A stretch of 64,000 nt of DNA from Ampelomyces quisqualis (taxonomy: Eukaryota > Ascomycota > Dothideomycetes > Pleosporales > Phaeosphaeriaceae). The translations under genes and the position numbers were made by a program. Positions within the stretch are counted from its first letter, which is position 1, and each line of letters starts with the position of its first letter. Below, piece after piece: positions 24,449-34,616 of this stretch. The notes beneath the pieces are model-generated. The model saw only the letters and a list, made by a program, of their open reading frames with translations. It had not been told where the DNA came from and did no database searches. The stretch lies in assembly GCA_018398575.1 (NCBI GenBank), contig JAGTXZ010000024.1:2232001-2296000 (forward strand), read 5' to 3'.

Positions 24449-26666
24449 TCACCTCGGCTGCATGGCAGGACAGCCTCTCCTGCCGTGCAGGTTCAGCTTG
24501 AACTCAAATATGCCTTCTTCAGTACCGCAGTACAGCGTGCTTCCGTCCTGGCTCATGGCAAGCCCTGCCGTCCTTAAGCCCTGGCTAGCATCATGCATAC
24601 TGCGGCTTACCCTTCTCAGACTCCCCATGCTAAATTCGTACGTCTCCCCTGACGGTCGACTGGCGCGGGCATTGCGAAGTCGTTCACGCATTTGCGTCAA
24701 CTGATGGAGACGGCGGAGCTCGCTGCGAAGCTCAGGCGAAGTTGAATTACTGATGCTATTGGCATTGCCAGGGTTCGACGTCGAAGCACGGGACATGGCA
24801 TCTGCCGTGCGAGCTTGAACCGTCAGAGCCTCTTCAATCGTGCGCCATGCGTCGTCGGTCGAGCTCATCATCTCGTTGGTAACCCGCCGGGCATGCGCTG
24901 GTATCACGCTCGGAGACCGTGTTGGGGCGAGATCCGTAAGACTAGTACGGGTATTGGCAGGTGCGTTGACGGTGACAGGGTCAATTGAAACAACCATCGA
25001 TGCCTGGCGCCTGGGATTTGGTCGCTCTCGCTCTCGCTCCTGCTGGACATGACTGCCCCACTGGCGATGCTCGGCTACAAAAGTGGCTAGGTTGGCTGGT
25101 TCTCGTCTCGCCGTCTGGCTGCGTCTGGCTGTGCTGTAGTTGATGCTCCGTGGCGTCACGGCACCCTCTTGAGTCTCGAACCGCTGTCTTGTGGTTCGCA
25201 AAGTCTCAATGACCTGCCGCTCATGGGCTGTGAGGCCATGCGGATCATTGTCTGACTCCACCACGCCGAGTTGCCGTTGAAGTCTTAGTCGGTCTAGGTC
25301 AGCTTCGAAGTATTCTGTTGCAGCATTCACAGCCACCGTAGTTCCATCTGAATCAAGCGTCCGACGATAGCTGCGGATAAAGTCTGCTTCTCTGCGCAGC
25401 TCGTGCATTTCGGGACTGATTGTGAGGTCAAAGTCTGCAATTTCAGCCTTGTCAATGCCTGCTTCATAAGGATCTAGTGTCAGCACCTGCTTGACCTTGA
25501 GACCAGCTCGGAGGTCAGCAACACAGACTCTCCCCTGGTCTTCACTCCAAATCAACAGGTCCCAGGGATTGGGCGAGAAGTGCATCGTCCGTACGGCGCC
25601 AGCGCCGGCTACTGTATCTGGTCGGGTGGAACTAATCACTTGAACCGCAGCATCCTCTCCATACTCGACCTGTTTTAGCAGCTCTACATCAAAGACGGTG
25701 ATGTAGCCGGTTTCAGAACCAACGGCACACAATCGCCCAGACGGCGCCCAGGCTGTTGAGAAGTAGCCATCCGCACACGATCCGTTGGTAGGTCGATACA
25801 AGGGTATTTGCTCGAGGAGCTGCCATTCTGGCGGGGTCGTTTGTAGCCGTCTTTCATGAGTCTTCATGCTGCTTGGCGTGTCGGTCTTGACCCTCTCGAA
25901 GAAGTAGGCGGTCGGAGCATCACCTACTGCCACAAGCAGCCCCGAGTCGGGTGAGATGGTCGCATGATTCATGGCAAAGGGCAGGTCCAGCACGGTCAGT
26001 TCGAGGTTCTGCGTCAACGAGTATATGCGCACAGTCTTGTCATTGTTGGTCAGGACAGCAACCACGTCATGCTGGCCCTCGCTCTGAGCAGGGAAACTGT
26101 GTATTGAGATGGAGTTGACAATGTCTTCTCCAATCTTCTCGAAGCGTATGCGATGGGCTGCGCCGAGTAGCGGCGGACGAGGCAGGCGGTGCTGTAGATG
26201 TAGCGGCAGCGATGCATCGACGTCGAAGGGATCGGTGGGCGGGAAGCCAGCGACCTTTATGGCGGCGAAGTTGCCCTCGTCGGCGCCACCCACGCACACA
26301 TAGCCATGGGCTGAGGCTGTGCAGCGGGCGTCCCATGGCAACGTCGTGACATGCGCCTGCATGCGCGTGACGGTATTGAGGCAGTAGACATGGACGCCAC
26401 TCGCATAGTAGATTAGGTCGGGTTCGGGAGAGCTGATGAAGTGCCGTAATTGATAGTGGCTGCGCCTATCAGCCTACATTACAAAGTGCGCAGAGACCAT
26501 AGCCTGGGGGGCGGGAGCTCACGCGATAGGTATTTTGGTTGGATAGTACGACTTGGGCGAAGGCTTCACAAACGAATCTGTGTCTCGACTCCTGCAGTAG
26601 TCAGCACGCGCGGCACAGGGTGTGGGACAACAAAACAGGGGCGCACAGGAAGTCGTCGACGGCCAT
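24449..26666 (-). CDS. WD40-like protein, DUF2415 type
   Basis: Exons 26666-26647 (20 nt), 26591-26523 and 26459-24449 give 699 aa. Exon 2 supplies SYYPTKIPI, joined to HYQLRHFISSPEPDLIYYA in exon 3. This resembles the N-terminus I recall for fungal DUF2415/WD-repeat proteins. The middle carries beta-propeller-like blades (VVAVLTNNDKTVRIY, LCAVGSETGYITVFD, MHFSPNPWDLLIWSEDQGRVCVAD). A long polar, Arg-rich region follows, then a final blade (GLAMSQDGSTLYCGTEEGIFEF). The role is unknown, presumably scaffolding. The tiny first exon uses a GTGCGC donor and is the weakest part; a longer unspliced exon starting near 26737 is the alternative. It is divergent from mitochondrial Hsp70, sharing a 740-bp intergenic region with a CACGTG array. 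Confidence 0.72.
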
Positions 26667-26940
26667 GGCTTGCGTTCAGGTGGGCGATTGCTGCAGCATT
26701 TCTGGGTGGTGGTCGTTGGGACTGGTGGTCTTCCACTCGACGCCATCGGATGAGGACTAGGTAGGCACGTAGGCACGCAGGTAACTACTTGGAGTCTTCT
26801 TGTCATGTTCGCACGTCCATGTACTGTGCGCCAGGCAGCGGTATATCTTTCGCCTCGAAACTGCACAGCATGTTCAGCGGCAGTCTCCGCTGGCCGGATT
26901 TCTAGCCTCGATGCTGCTGTGCCACAAAGTGCATGTGCAT

Positions 26941-27220
26941 GCAAGATCCAGGCACGTGATGCAAGATTCAGGCACGTGATGCAAGATCCAGGCACGTGAT
27001 GCAAGATCCAGGCACGTGATGCAAGATCCAGGCACGTGATGCAAGATCCAGGCACGTGATGCGAGATCCAGGCACGTGATGCGAGATCCAGGCACGTGAT
27101 GCGAGATCCAGGCACGTGATGCAATAAGCAAGCACGTGATGCATTATGCAAGCACGTGATGCATTATGCAAGCACGTGATGCATTATGCAAGTACATGAT
27201 GCAATATGCAAGCACGTGAC
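26941..27220 (+). repeat. 14-copy 20-bp minisatellite carrying CACGTG boxes
   Basis: Fourteen head-to-tail units of exactly 20 bp with the frame GCAAGATCCAGGCACGTGAT. Units 1-6 are nearly identical (unit 2 has TTCA), 7-9 share GCGAGATCCA, 10 is GCAATAAGCA, and 11-13 share GCATTATGCA. Unit 14 is GCAATATGCA with a final C. CACGTG is intact in 13 units; unit 13 reads TACATG. The array lies 275 bp from the WD40 gene's start and 187 bp from the Hsp70 start, in the shared divergent promoter. Confidence 0.95.
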
Positions 27221-27237
27221 GGCGCCAAGCATCCTCG

Positions 27238-27247
27238 GGAAGCTTCC
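27238..27247 (+). promoter_or_regulatory. Candidate heat-shock element
   Basis: GGAAGCTTCC is a head-to-head pair of nGAAn pentamers, the core of a heat-shock factor site, about 160 bp upstream of the mitochondrial Hsp70 start codon. A TATA-like ATATATTA lies at about 27309-27316, between this site and the start codon. Two pentamers are a minimal site; function is inferred from the gene class. Confidence 0.5.
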
Positions 27248-27406
27248 ATGGCCCGCGCGGACGGCCGTGCAATTTTTCTGCTGGCTCTGCGTCGGACTAC
27301 GCCGTCGAGATATATTACTCCGCCTCCTACCCGCCGCACCACCTGCTCTGCTATCCCGTCGCTTGTTGCCTCCATCTCCCCGAGCAACGTCTCCCACGCC
27401 TCCACA

Positions 27407-29558
27407 ATGTTGTCCTCGAGATTATCACGGACTGTGAGTCGCTCTTGCCTGCCCGCCGCCTCACACACCAGGATCAAGGGAATGCTGACGTCTTTGCAGT
27501 TTTTGCCGCGTGCAGCTTCAGCTGCCTGGCGCGCGCCCGCCTTTAGGGCCCCCATGGGCTCCAAGTTCGTGCGGGGATACGCGGACGGCGGCGACGAGAA
27601 GGTCAAGGGCTCCGTCATCGGTATCGACTTGGGTACCACCAACTCCGCTGTCGCCGTCATGGAGGGCAAGCAGCCTCGTATCATTGAGAACTCGGAAGGT
27701 GCGTTGGACAATCTCATCCACACGTGCATCACCCATTGACTTCACCACCACAGGCGGCCGTACAACGCCCTCGGTCGTTGGCTTCACCAAAGAAGGCGAG
27801 CGTCTGGTCGGCATCGCCGCCAAGCGCCAGGCCGTCGTCAACCCCGAGAACACCCTCTTCGCGACCAAGCGTCTCATCGGCCGCAAGTTCACCGACGCCG
27901 AGGTTCAGCGCGACATTCAGCAGGTTCCCTACAATATCGTCCAGCACACCAACGGCGATGCCTGGCTCGAGGCCCAAGGCCAGAAGTACTCGCCTTCGCA
28001 GGTCGGCGGCTTCGTCCTCGGAAAGATGAAGGAGACTGCCGAGTCCTTCATGGGCAAGAACGTCAAGAACGCCGTCGTCACAGTCCCCGCCTACTTCAAC
28101 GATTCTCAGCGCCAAGCCACCAAGGATGCCGGTCAGATCGCCGGTCTCAACGTCCTCCGTGTTGTTAACGAGCCCACTGCCGCTGCTCTGGCCTACGGTC
28201 TCGACAAGGCGACCGACAACGTTGTCGCTGTCTACGATTTGGGCGGTGGAACATTCGACATTTCCATCCTCGAGATCCAGAACGGCGTGTTTGAGGTCAA
28301 GTCGACCAACGGCGACACTCACCTTGGTGGTGAAGACTTCGACATTACCCTAGTCCGCCACCTCGTCCAGCAATTCAAGAAGGAGCAGGGTATCGACCTA
28401 AATAGCGACCGCATGGCCATCCAGCGTATCCGTGAGGCCGCCGAAAAAGCCAAGATCGAGCTGTCCTCCTCTTCGCAGACCGACATCAACTTGCCTTTCA
28501 TCACTGCGGACGCCTCTGGCCCCAAGCACATCAACACTAAGCTCACTCGCTCCCAGCTTGAGAAGATGATGGATCCGCTCATCACTAGGACCATCGACCC
28601 CGTCCGCAAGGCCCTCAAGGATGCCAACCTCAAGCCTACTGACATCTCCGAAGTCATTCTTGTCGGTGGCATGACCCGTATGCCCAAGGTCACTGAGTCT
28701 GTCAAGAGCATCTTCGGCCGCGACCCCGCCAAGTCAGTCAACCCCGACGAGGCTGTCGCTATCGGTGCGGCTATCCAGGGTGCCGTTCTTGCTGGTGAGG
28801 TTACCGATCTTTTGCTGCTTGATGTCACTCCTCTATCTCTCGGTATCGAGACCCTTGGAGGAGTCTTCACCCGCTTGATTAACCGCAACACCACTATCCC
28901 TACCAAGAAATCTCAGGTTTTCTCTACTGCTGCCGATTTCCAGAGCGCCGTTGAGATCAAGGTCTACCAGGGTGAGCGTGAACTTGTCCGCGACAACAAG
29001 CTCCTTGGAAACTTCCAGCTCGTCGGTATCCCCCCCGCTCACCGGGGAGTGCCCCAAATTGAGGTCACCTTTGATATTGACGCCGACTCAATCGTCCACG
29101 TTCATGCAAAGGACAAGTCCACCAACAAGGACCAGTCAATTACCATTGCATCTGGCTCCGGCCTCTCAGACGCCGAAATTGAGTCGATGGTCCGCGACTC
29201 CGAGCAGTACGCCGAGTCCGACAAGGAGCGAAAGAACGCTATTGAGGCTGCCAACCGCGCCGATAGCGTTGTAAACGACACCGAGAAGGCCCTCAAGGAA
29301 TTCGAAGACCGCCTGGACAAGACTGAGGCAGAAAAGATCAAGGAGAAGATCACCTCAATGCGCGAATTCATTGCCCAGAGCCAATCTGGCGAAGGCAGTG
29401 CCACCGCCGCTGAGATCAAGGAGAAGACAGACGAGCTCCAGAATGCCAGCTTGAGCTTGTTCGACCAGATGCACAAGGCCCGCTCAGAGAGCCAAAACTC
29501 GAGCGAACAGCAGCAACAACAGCAGCCTGGCGAGGGCGAGGGTGAGAAGAAACCCTAA
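27407..29558 (+). CDS. SSC1: Mitochondrial Hsp70 (Ssc1-type)
   Basis: Exons 27407-27433, 27500-27698 and 27754-29558 give 676 aa. The N-terminus (about 1-36) is basic and Ser/Ala-rich without acids, ending near RGYA, a typical matrix presequence. The ATPase domain opens with IGIDLGTTNS (about 49-58). Later landmarks are GGGTFDISILE, a VNPDEAVAIGAA motif, a substrate-binding segment with LLDVTPLSLGIETLGG, and a helical lid. The tail is Gln-, Gly- and Glu-rich instead of a cytosolic EEVD end. Role: import motor at the TIM23 complex and folding chaperone in the mitochondrial matrix. The 66- and 55-bp introns are both supported by frame. Heat regulation is plausible from the GGAAGCTTCC site upstream. 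Confidence 0.96.
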
Positions 29559-30271
29559 ATGCTCTGGTCACACTTCCTCAATATCGTCATCTCTCTTTGA
29601 ACTTTTTCGTGAAAAAGCAGGCGTCTTGCATCCAGTCACGGTCAGTCTGGTGGATCTCTAGACTTTTGTAATTTCCTACATCTTGTACTTATACCTCATC
29701 TGTTTGGCTGTTGGTATCTAGCCGAATCAGGTTTACACTCCGCGCACCGGTACCACGTTAGATTGGTTTCGCGGTATCATCCAGCAGAGATGGAGATGTG
29801 TAACGGAAGATATGATCGTGCAATGATCAGGACGAGTGTACTATAGTGCAGAGACGCGAGATAATGTTCCATCTCCGCTCTACAAGCAATTACGTTAATT
29901 TTCGAACACTCCCTCGTTTGCGTACAAATTAGTTCTGAGATGTGCTTCATAGTGGCTCCTCATAGAAGCCGAACGCTTGTACTACATCGACACACAGTAG
30001 ATGTTTTACGTTGCGATCAGTCCGCATTACGTCACCACCACTAACCGTCACCATCCGCAATACCGCGTCTACCCTTTATGAGAACATGCGACTACCTGAG
30101 CTCTTTCATACCTCACGCGGGCTTCATGCACCAACAGGCGATAGGTTCAACACGCACATCAAGAAATTGGAAATCATTTCTCGCACTCGGGAGTGGCCAA
30201 GTTCCAATAAGCCAACACCATCTCATTTCTGAATAGGATCCCCACTGTTCAGCACCCAGCCGACCACGGCA
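29559..30271. other. Intergenic, no gene seen
   Basis: The 3' region of mitochondrial Hsp70 and promoter of the maleylacetate reductase-like gene. No further coding sequence is supported. Confidence 0.5.
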
Positions 30272-31408
30272 ATGACGGATGCAATGCAACATCCGCTGTC
30301 TGGTTTGTGGCAGCCAACTCAACTCCAGAAACTGCATTATGGATCGGATTCGGTCAAGGAGCACTTGGTTCAATGCCTTCCCAACGACAACAGCAAAGCG
30401 TTCATCATCACCGGCTCATCACTAGCTACCAAGACCCCTCTCGTGAAGCAAGTCGAACAACTCCTCGGCAGCAAACACGCCGGCACATTCTCCAAGATCG
30501 GCCAGCACGCGCCCGTTGCCCAACTGGACGAAGCCACTGAAATTGTTGAAAGAGACTCTTCGGTCGATAGCGTCATTTCCATCGGCGGCGGCAGCCCCAT
30601 CGACTCGGCGAAAGCAATCAGCTACCGCCTACACGATAAGTCTGGGAAATGGCTGTACCACATCGCCATCCCCACAACGCTGTCTGCAAGCGAATGTACC
30701 ATGATGGCCGGGTACACTGCATCAAATGGGGTCAAGACGGGCGTGCGCGGCAAAGAACTGGTCCCCCACGTGGTGCTGTACGACGCGACATTCGCTCTGC
30801 ACACCCCCGAGCGCCTGTGGACAAGCACGGGTATGCGCGCCATGGACCACGCAATTGAACTGCTTTACCACCCTACTGCGAGTGAGATGCCAGCAAGATG
30901 GGCGACGCTGCAAGCTGCTTCCTCGCTGTTTGAGAATTTGGTCAAGTACAAAGCCGACACCCAGGATGAAGATGTGATTACTAAACTCCAACTCGCGGCT
31001 TTCGGCTCGCTGGGGTTTTTGGGGTGTAACATCAAAGGCGGGCTGGGACTCTCGCACGCGCTGGGATACGCGCTGGGATCGCCCTACCATATTCCGCACG
31101 GAATCACATCCTGCCTTACACTGGGGCATGTAATTAAGCTCAAAGCCAACGACCCTAGTGCAGCGGAACAAGTGGCGCGATTGCTCCCGTTCATTGGGGA
31201 GGTGGGCTCAGGTGATAACAAGAAGGATGCTGAGAAGGTTGGCGATAGGATTTTGAAGCTGGTCAAGGATTTGGGGCTTGATAGCGATTTTAGAAATTAT
31301 GGGGTGGGCAGGGATCAGTTGGGCATTATTACGCAGAGGGCGACGGGCCAGGAGAGTGGGAATGTGTATGATGCTGTGGAGGGGTTGGTCAAGGGGTTGT
31401 ATGTATGA
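30272..31408 (+). CDS. Iron-type alcohol dehydrogenase / maleylacetate reductase-like
   Basis: A single exon of 378 aa. The Rossmann-like N-terminal half carries SIGGGSPIDSAKA (about 103-115), the NAD(P)-binding GGGSxxDxAK of the Fe-ADH family, and IPTTLSASE (about 133-141). The C-terminal helical half has the ligand positions at H193 (MDHAIE), H262 (GLSHALGYALGSPYH) and H276 (IPHG). The Asp usually four residues before the first His is Arg here (R189), which resembles maleylacetate reductases more than iron alcohol dehydrogenases. The likely reaction is NAD(P)H reduction of maleylacetate or a related ketone in aromatic catabolism. No ring-cleavage gene lies nearby to support that. Confidence 0.82.
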   Translation: MTDAMQHPLSGLWQPTQLQKLHYGSDSVKEHLVQCLPNDNSKAFIITGSSLATKTPLVKQVEQLLGSKHAGTFSKIGQHAPVAQLDEATEIVERDSSVDSVISIGGGSPIDSAKAISYRLHDKSGKWLYHIAIPTTLSASECTMMAGYTASNGVKTGVRGKELVPHVVLYDATFALHTPERLWTSTGMRAMDHAIELLYHPTASEMPARWATLQAASSLFENLVKYKADTQDEDVITKLQLAAFGSLGFLGCNIKGGLGLSHALGYALGSPYHIPHGITSCLTLGHVIKLKANDPSAAEQVARLLPFIGEVGSGDNKKDAEKVGDRILKLVKDLGLDSDFRNYGVGRDQLGIITQRATGQESGNVYDAVEGLVKGLYV

Positions 31409-31539
31409 CTCAGTGGAAAGCCTCCAAGGAGCAAGAGAGGTCGGGCACGAGAACTTGCATTCACCTGACTCGCTCGAAGAAGGAAAGTTGAAGTGTTGAT
31501 ACTTGTCTAGTATAGATTGACAGGTGCAAGATCAATTCG

Positions 31540-33225
31540 CTATCGTGTTGTAATGGTAGTTTGCTTCTTCGCGTCGTCTCTCATCTCCTGCTTTATCCTA
31601 CTAATCGTGCCCACACCACCATAGATCAATGCCGTGTACACCTGAGCGACACTGGCACCTGCATCGAGGATCTCGCGCGCCTGTCGGCCGTTGGTTATAC
31701 CTCCTGTGGCGAAGATTACTTTTTGGGGTGCCTTGGGCGCTGGTGCCGTGACTAGTGTAGACTTCAAGGTAAGCGTAGGAGCAGACTCGGAAAGGTCGTC
31801 GACGTTGGACGAGAGTGTGGGTGATGAACCAACGTGTACAGTTGTGGTAGTATTGGATGACCCAGAGGACTTGGATGGCTTGGGCTTCTCTACTGTGCTT
31901 GAGCTTTTGTCTTTTGTTTGCTCATCCGAAATCGTCTTGGGGCCCTCATCCAGCGCTTTCCTGTACTTGGTCACCAATGCGAGCGTGCGTGTAAACATCT
32001 GTGGCCCGGAGTATCCGCCTTGCTCGAGGAGAAGTTTTGACTCTGATGCTGGCAGGAGATGGCCTTTGGGCAAGGGATCGGGCCGCTTCTTTGTCGTGTT
32101 GCCAACAATGACGCCGTCGACACCCGAGTCCCAAACCGCTTCGCATATGCCAGCGACCTGTTCTTCCGAGTCCTCGTCGGGGCTTACTTTGACCATGATG
32201 GCCGGCTTGGTCTTGCGGTCGATTTTGTTCACGGCTTGCACGACGCCAGAGAGTAGGCGTGTGAGAGGCTCTACATTCTGAAGCGTGCGTAGGCCGGGCG
32301 TATTGGGCGAGGAGACGTTGACGACGAGGATGTCGGCGTACTTGCCGACATGGCCGACAGCGGTGGCATAGTCGCGCACAACCGCATCGATGTCGTTCTC
32401 GGACGTCGACTTGTTCTTGGCGACCTGCACGGCCATGAGCCTGCCCGACTTGAGCGATCCGGGCGGCACGCCGGCTTCGCCGTCGAGCACTCTGCGCTCG
32501 GCCTCGTGGTCCATGCCCAGGCCGGCGCGGTAGGCGAATTCTCTGACGCGCTGTCGCAGTCGCGTCGCGACGAGCTCGGCGCCCTCCGAGTTGAAGCCAT
32601 AGCGGTTGATGAGGGCGTTCTGGCTGGGGATCCGGAAGACACGCGGCCTCGGGTTCCCCTGCTGCGGCAACAGCGTGACGGCGCCGACTTCGACCACGGC
32701 AGCGCCCAGCTCCAGGAGGGGCGTCGGGACCTCGCCGCCCTTGTCGATGCCGGCCGAGGTGCCAATGGGGTTCGCCAGCGTGTGGCCAAACACGTGCACC
32801 GCCAGATCGCCGGCCGCATCGTCGTCGCCGCGTTCTCGCGGGTGCAGGCCGAAGCCATGCAGCGCCTTGAGCATGCGGGTGCCGGCATGGTGCGCCTCTT
32901 CGCCGTCGGGGTACAAGTGGCGCAGTGCCGGCACGACGAGCCATTCGTGGATGCTCGCGCGCGTGTCGGTGACGTAGAGGTAGCCCAGGGAGAGGCCGAG
33001 CGTCACGGCGGTGGCGAGCACGAAGTTGCTGGTGCGCGTGCCGGCGGAGCGAATCTTGGCCGCGCTGTGGGTTGCGGCGACGGCTGAGGTCACGTGTCTT
33101 GCGGCGACGGCTGACGTCGAGGTAGCGACGTGTCTTGCGGCGACGGCTGAGGGCGAGGGCGAGGGGCCGAAGCGCCATGTCGAGGCCCGCACGCGAAGGG
33201 CACGCATGTGGGCGGCCGTGGGCAT
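31540..33225 (-). CDS. Dihydroorotate dehydrogenase, mitochondrial (class 2)
   Basis: A single exon of 561 aa. It oxidises dihydroorotate to orotate with FMN, passing electrons to ubiquinone at the inner mitochondrial membrane, in de novo UMP synthesis. A basic, Ala/Ser-rich presequence (1-64) precedes one TM helix (about 67-85). Then come NPIGTSAGIDKGGE (152-165), RVFRIPSQNALINRYGFNSEG (195-215), the catalytic-serine motif NVSSPNTPGLR (303-313), and the FMN-binding KVSPD and ATGGI motifs. A Ser/Thr/Lys-rich insert of about 70 residues (429-500) sits before KVIFATGGI. The presequence is encoded by an imperfect minisatellite (33072-33150), giving repeated AVAARHV. Confidence 0.95.
   Translation of the reverse strand: MPTAAHMRALRVRASTWRFGPSPSPSAVAARHVATSTSAVAARHVTSAVAATHSAAKIRSAGTRTSNFVLATAVTLGLSLGYLYVTDTRASIHEWLVVPALRHLYPDGEEAHHAGTRMLKALHGFGLHPRERGDDDAAGDLAVHVFGHTLANPIGTSAGIDKGGEVPTPLLELGAAVVEVGAVTLLPQQGNPRPRVFRIPSQNALINRYGFNSEGAELVATRLRQRVREFAYRAGLGMDHEAERRVLDGEAGVPPGSLKSGRLMAVQVAKNKSTSENDIDAVVRDYATAVGHVGKYADILVVNVSSPNTPGLRTLQNVEPLTRLLSGVVQAVNKIDRKTKPAIMVKVSPDEDSEEQVAGICEAVWDSGVDGVIVGNTTKKRPDPLPKGHLLPASESKLLLEQGGYSGPQMFTRTLALVTKYRKALDEGPKTISDEQTKDKSSSTVEKPKPSKSSGSSNTTTTVHVGSSPTLSSNVDDLSESAPTLTLKSTLVTAPAPKAPQKVIFATGGITNGRQAREILDAGASVAQVYTALIYGGVGTISRIKQEMRDDAKKQTTITTR
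33072..33150 (+). repeat. Coding minisatellite in the DHODH presequence
   Basis: Three exact copies of TTGCGGCGACGGCTGA start at 33072, 33099 and 33135, with similar linkers (27- and 36-bp spacing, both multiples of three). On the minus strand they encode repeated SAVAA/ARHV segments of the mitochondrial targeting sequence. Confidence 0.85.
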
Positions 33226-33462
33226 GGCGACGTACTGCTGCGTCCCGCAAAGGCTGTGCAGTCATGGTGGCACGCTGCGCTGCAAGACGTGCGGCCGTGC
33301 TTAGTCATAGATGTCACTTTCACCGCATCCTTCCCTCGTCTCCACATGCTCCTCACAGCACGCATTTACACTTGCCCGCGGATGGGTGGAACGGTGGAAA
33401 GGTGCAAGGGTGTATTGAGAGTAGCAAGGGCCCATCGCACAGGCAGCCATAGATGCGCTGGC

Positions 33463-34427
33463 TCACCATTCATAAACCCATCCACTGTTCTGCTCCATAA
33501 ACTCTGTGCAAGCTTCCTTGAGGGCAATGTTGGGTCGCAGGTCGTGGATGGTGAGCGTTTCGCGCGTCAACGGGTCCGTGGGACTGCGCTTGAGGTGCTC
33601 GATGAGAGTCGCGCGCTCGTAGGATCGTCCGTTCTTGGTGACGACTGGGTCCACCAACAGTTCAAAGGTAATTCCATCTATCAGGTAGTCGGGCACTTCG
33701 CGCTTCTGATGATGCTCCGGGTCGCTTATCGCAAAAGCGGTCCTGAGATCGTCTCTCTTGGTCTCAAACTCTTCTTTTCTCTCGGCCTTTTCTTCCTGCC
33801 CTTGGATTCTACTGACACTGCCAGACTCAATGCGCGCCTCAATGTCGTCTGTCTCCTTCTTGAAGTGCGTTTCTAGCATAGCCTCGAGGTCGGACACCAA
33901 GTCTGCCCGCCGCCGTATCCGCTCGCGCTCGCGAATGTCCCATTTCGCCTTCTTGCACTTGAGAACTAGGGCTGATATGGTGGCGGCGTTGGATGTCTGT
34001 TGGGCCGACGTGGTGCAGAGCTCGTAGGCCATGAGGGCGCTTGACAGGGCTTCGTTGGGGTGGTTGATGCTTAATTGGGCTTGTGCTGGGCGTGTTTTAG
34101 CTGTTGCGCCAGTCTCCGTCTCTCTGGCCATGTTGTTGCGCATGTCCGTAGTGAGAGCGATGGCTTCGGCATACCTAGGTAGAAGAAGGCCTTCATGTTG
34201 TCTTTGAGCAGCTCTATGCTACGAATGCAGTCATCAATTACGCCCTCCCATTTGTCCAGCTTCAGTCGCGCATTGGCACGGTTTGTGAAAAGCAATGGGT
34301 TGTTCGAGTTCTTCTGGATGGCCTGCGAGTACAGTCCCTCGGCCTCTTCATAGTCCCCGTTCTTGAAGCACTTGTTGCCGGCATTCTTGAGTTGCTCAGC
34401 GGCGTACTCGTTGCCTGGAGGTGGCAT
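33463..34427 (-). CDS. CHIP-type TPR/U-box E3 ubiquitin ligase
   Basis: Exons 34427-34175 and 34085-33463 give 291 aa, similar to animal CHIP/STUB1. The 89-bp intron is supported because splicing joins FFYL to AQAQLSINHPNEAL, restoring a TPR helix. Residues about 6-110 hold three TPR units (NAGNKCFKNGDYEEAEGLYSQAI, LFTNRANARLKLDKW). These should bind the EEVD tails of Hsp70/Hsp90. A charged coiled coil (about 120-195) follows. The C-terminal U-box (VPDYLIDGITFELLVDPVV, SYERATLIEHL, DPLTRETL) recruits an E2 enzyme. Role: ubiquitination of chaperone-bound misfolded proteins. The start is the ATG at 34427; the frame stays open upstream only to a TTG. Confidence 0.9.
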
Positions 34428-34616
34428 ACCGCCCGCCTTGGATAACAATAGGTAGGGTCGACGCGCGTCAGTCGCGTCGTGACGAGGGCGCGGCGGACGG
34501 CCTTGGTTGGTAGGTGGGGCGACGTCATGTGACCACCATGCTCTATCGTCTACTATTGTACACGGAAATGATGACTACTGACTACACTACTACTCCGTAG
34601 ACACGGCTACACCATC

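Noticed and set aside
26874..27171. Minus-strand frames with a repeating ITCLDLASRAW-like peptide
   Set aside because: They are only the translation of the 20-bp tandem array; three units make 60 bp, so every frame repeats. No start context or family supports a protein.
26941..27220. CRISPR-like array
   Set aside because: Units are contiguous with no unique spacers, and the genome is eukaryotic.
32350..33087. Plus-strand 245-aa frame opposite dihydroorotate dehydrogenase
   Set aside because: It is antisense to a well-identified enzyme with high GC third positions, which keeps the opposite strand open.
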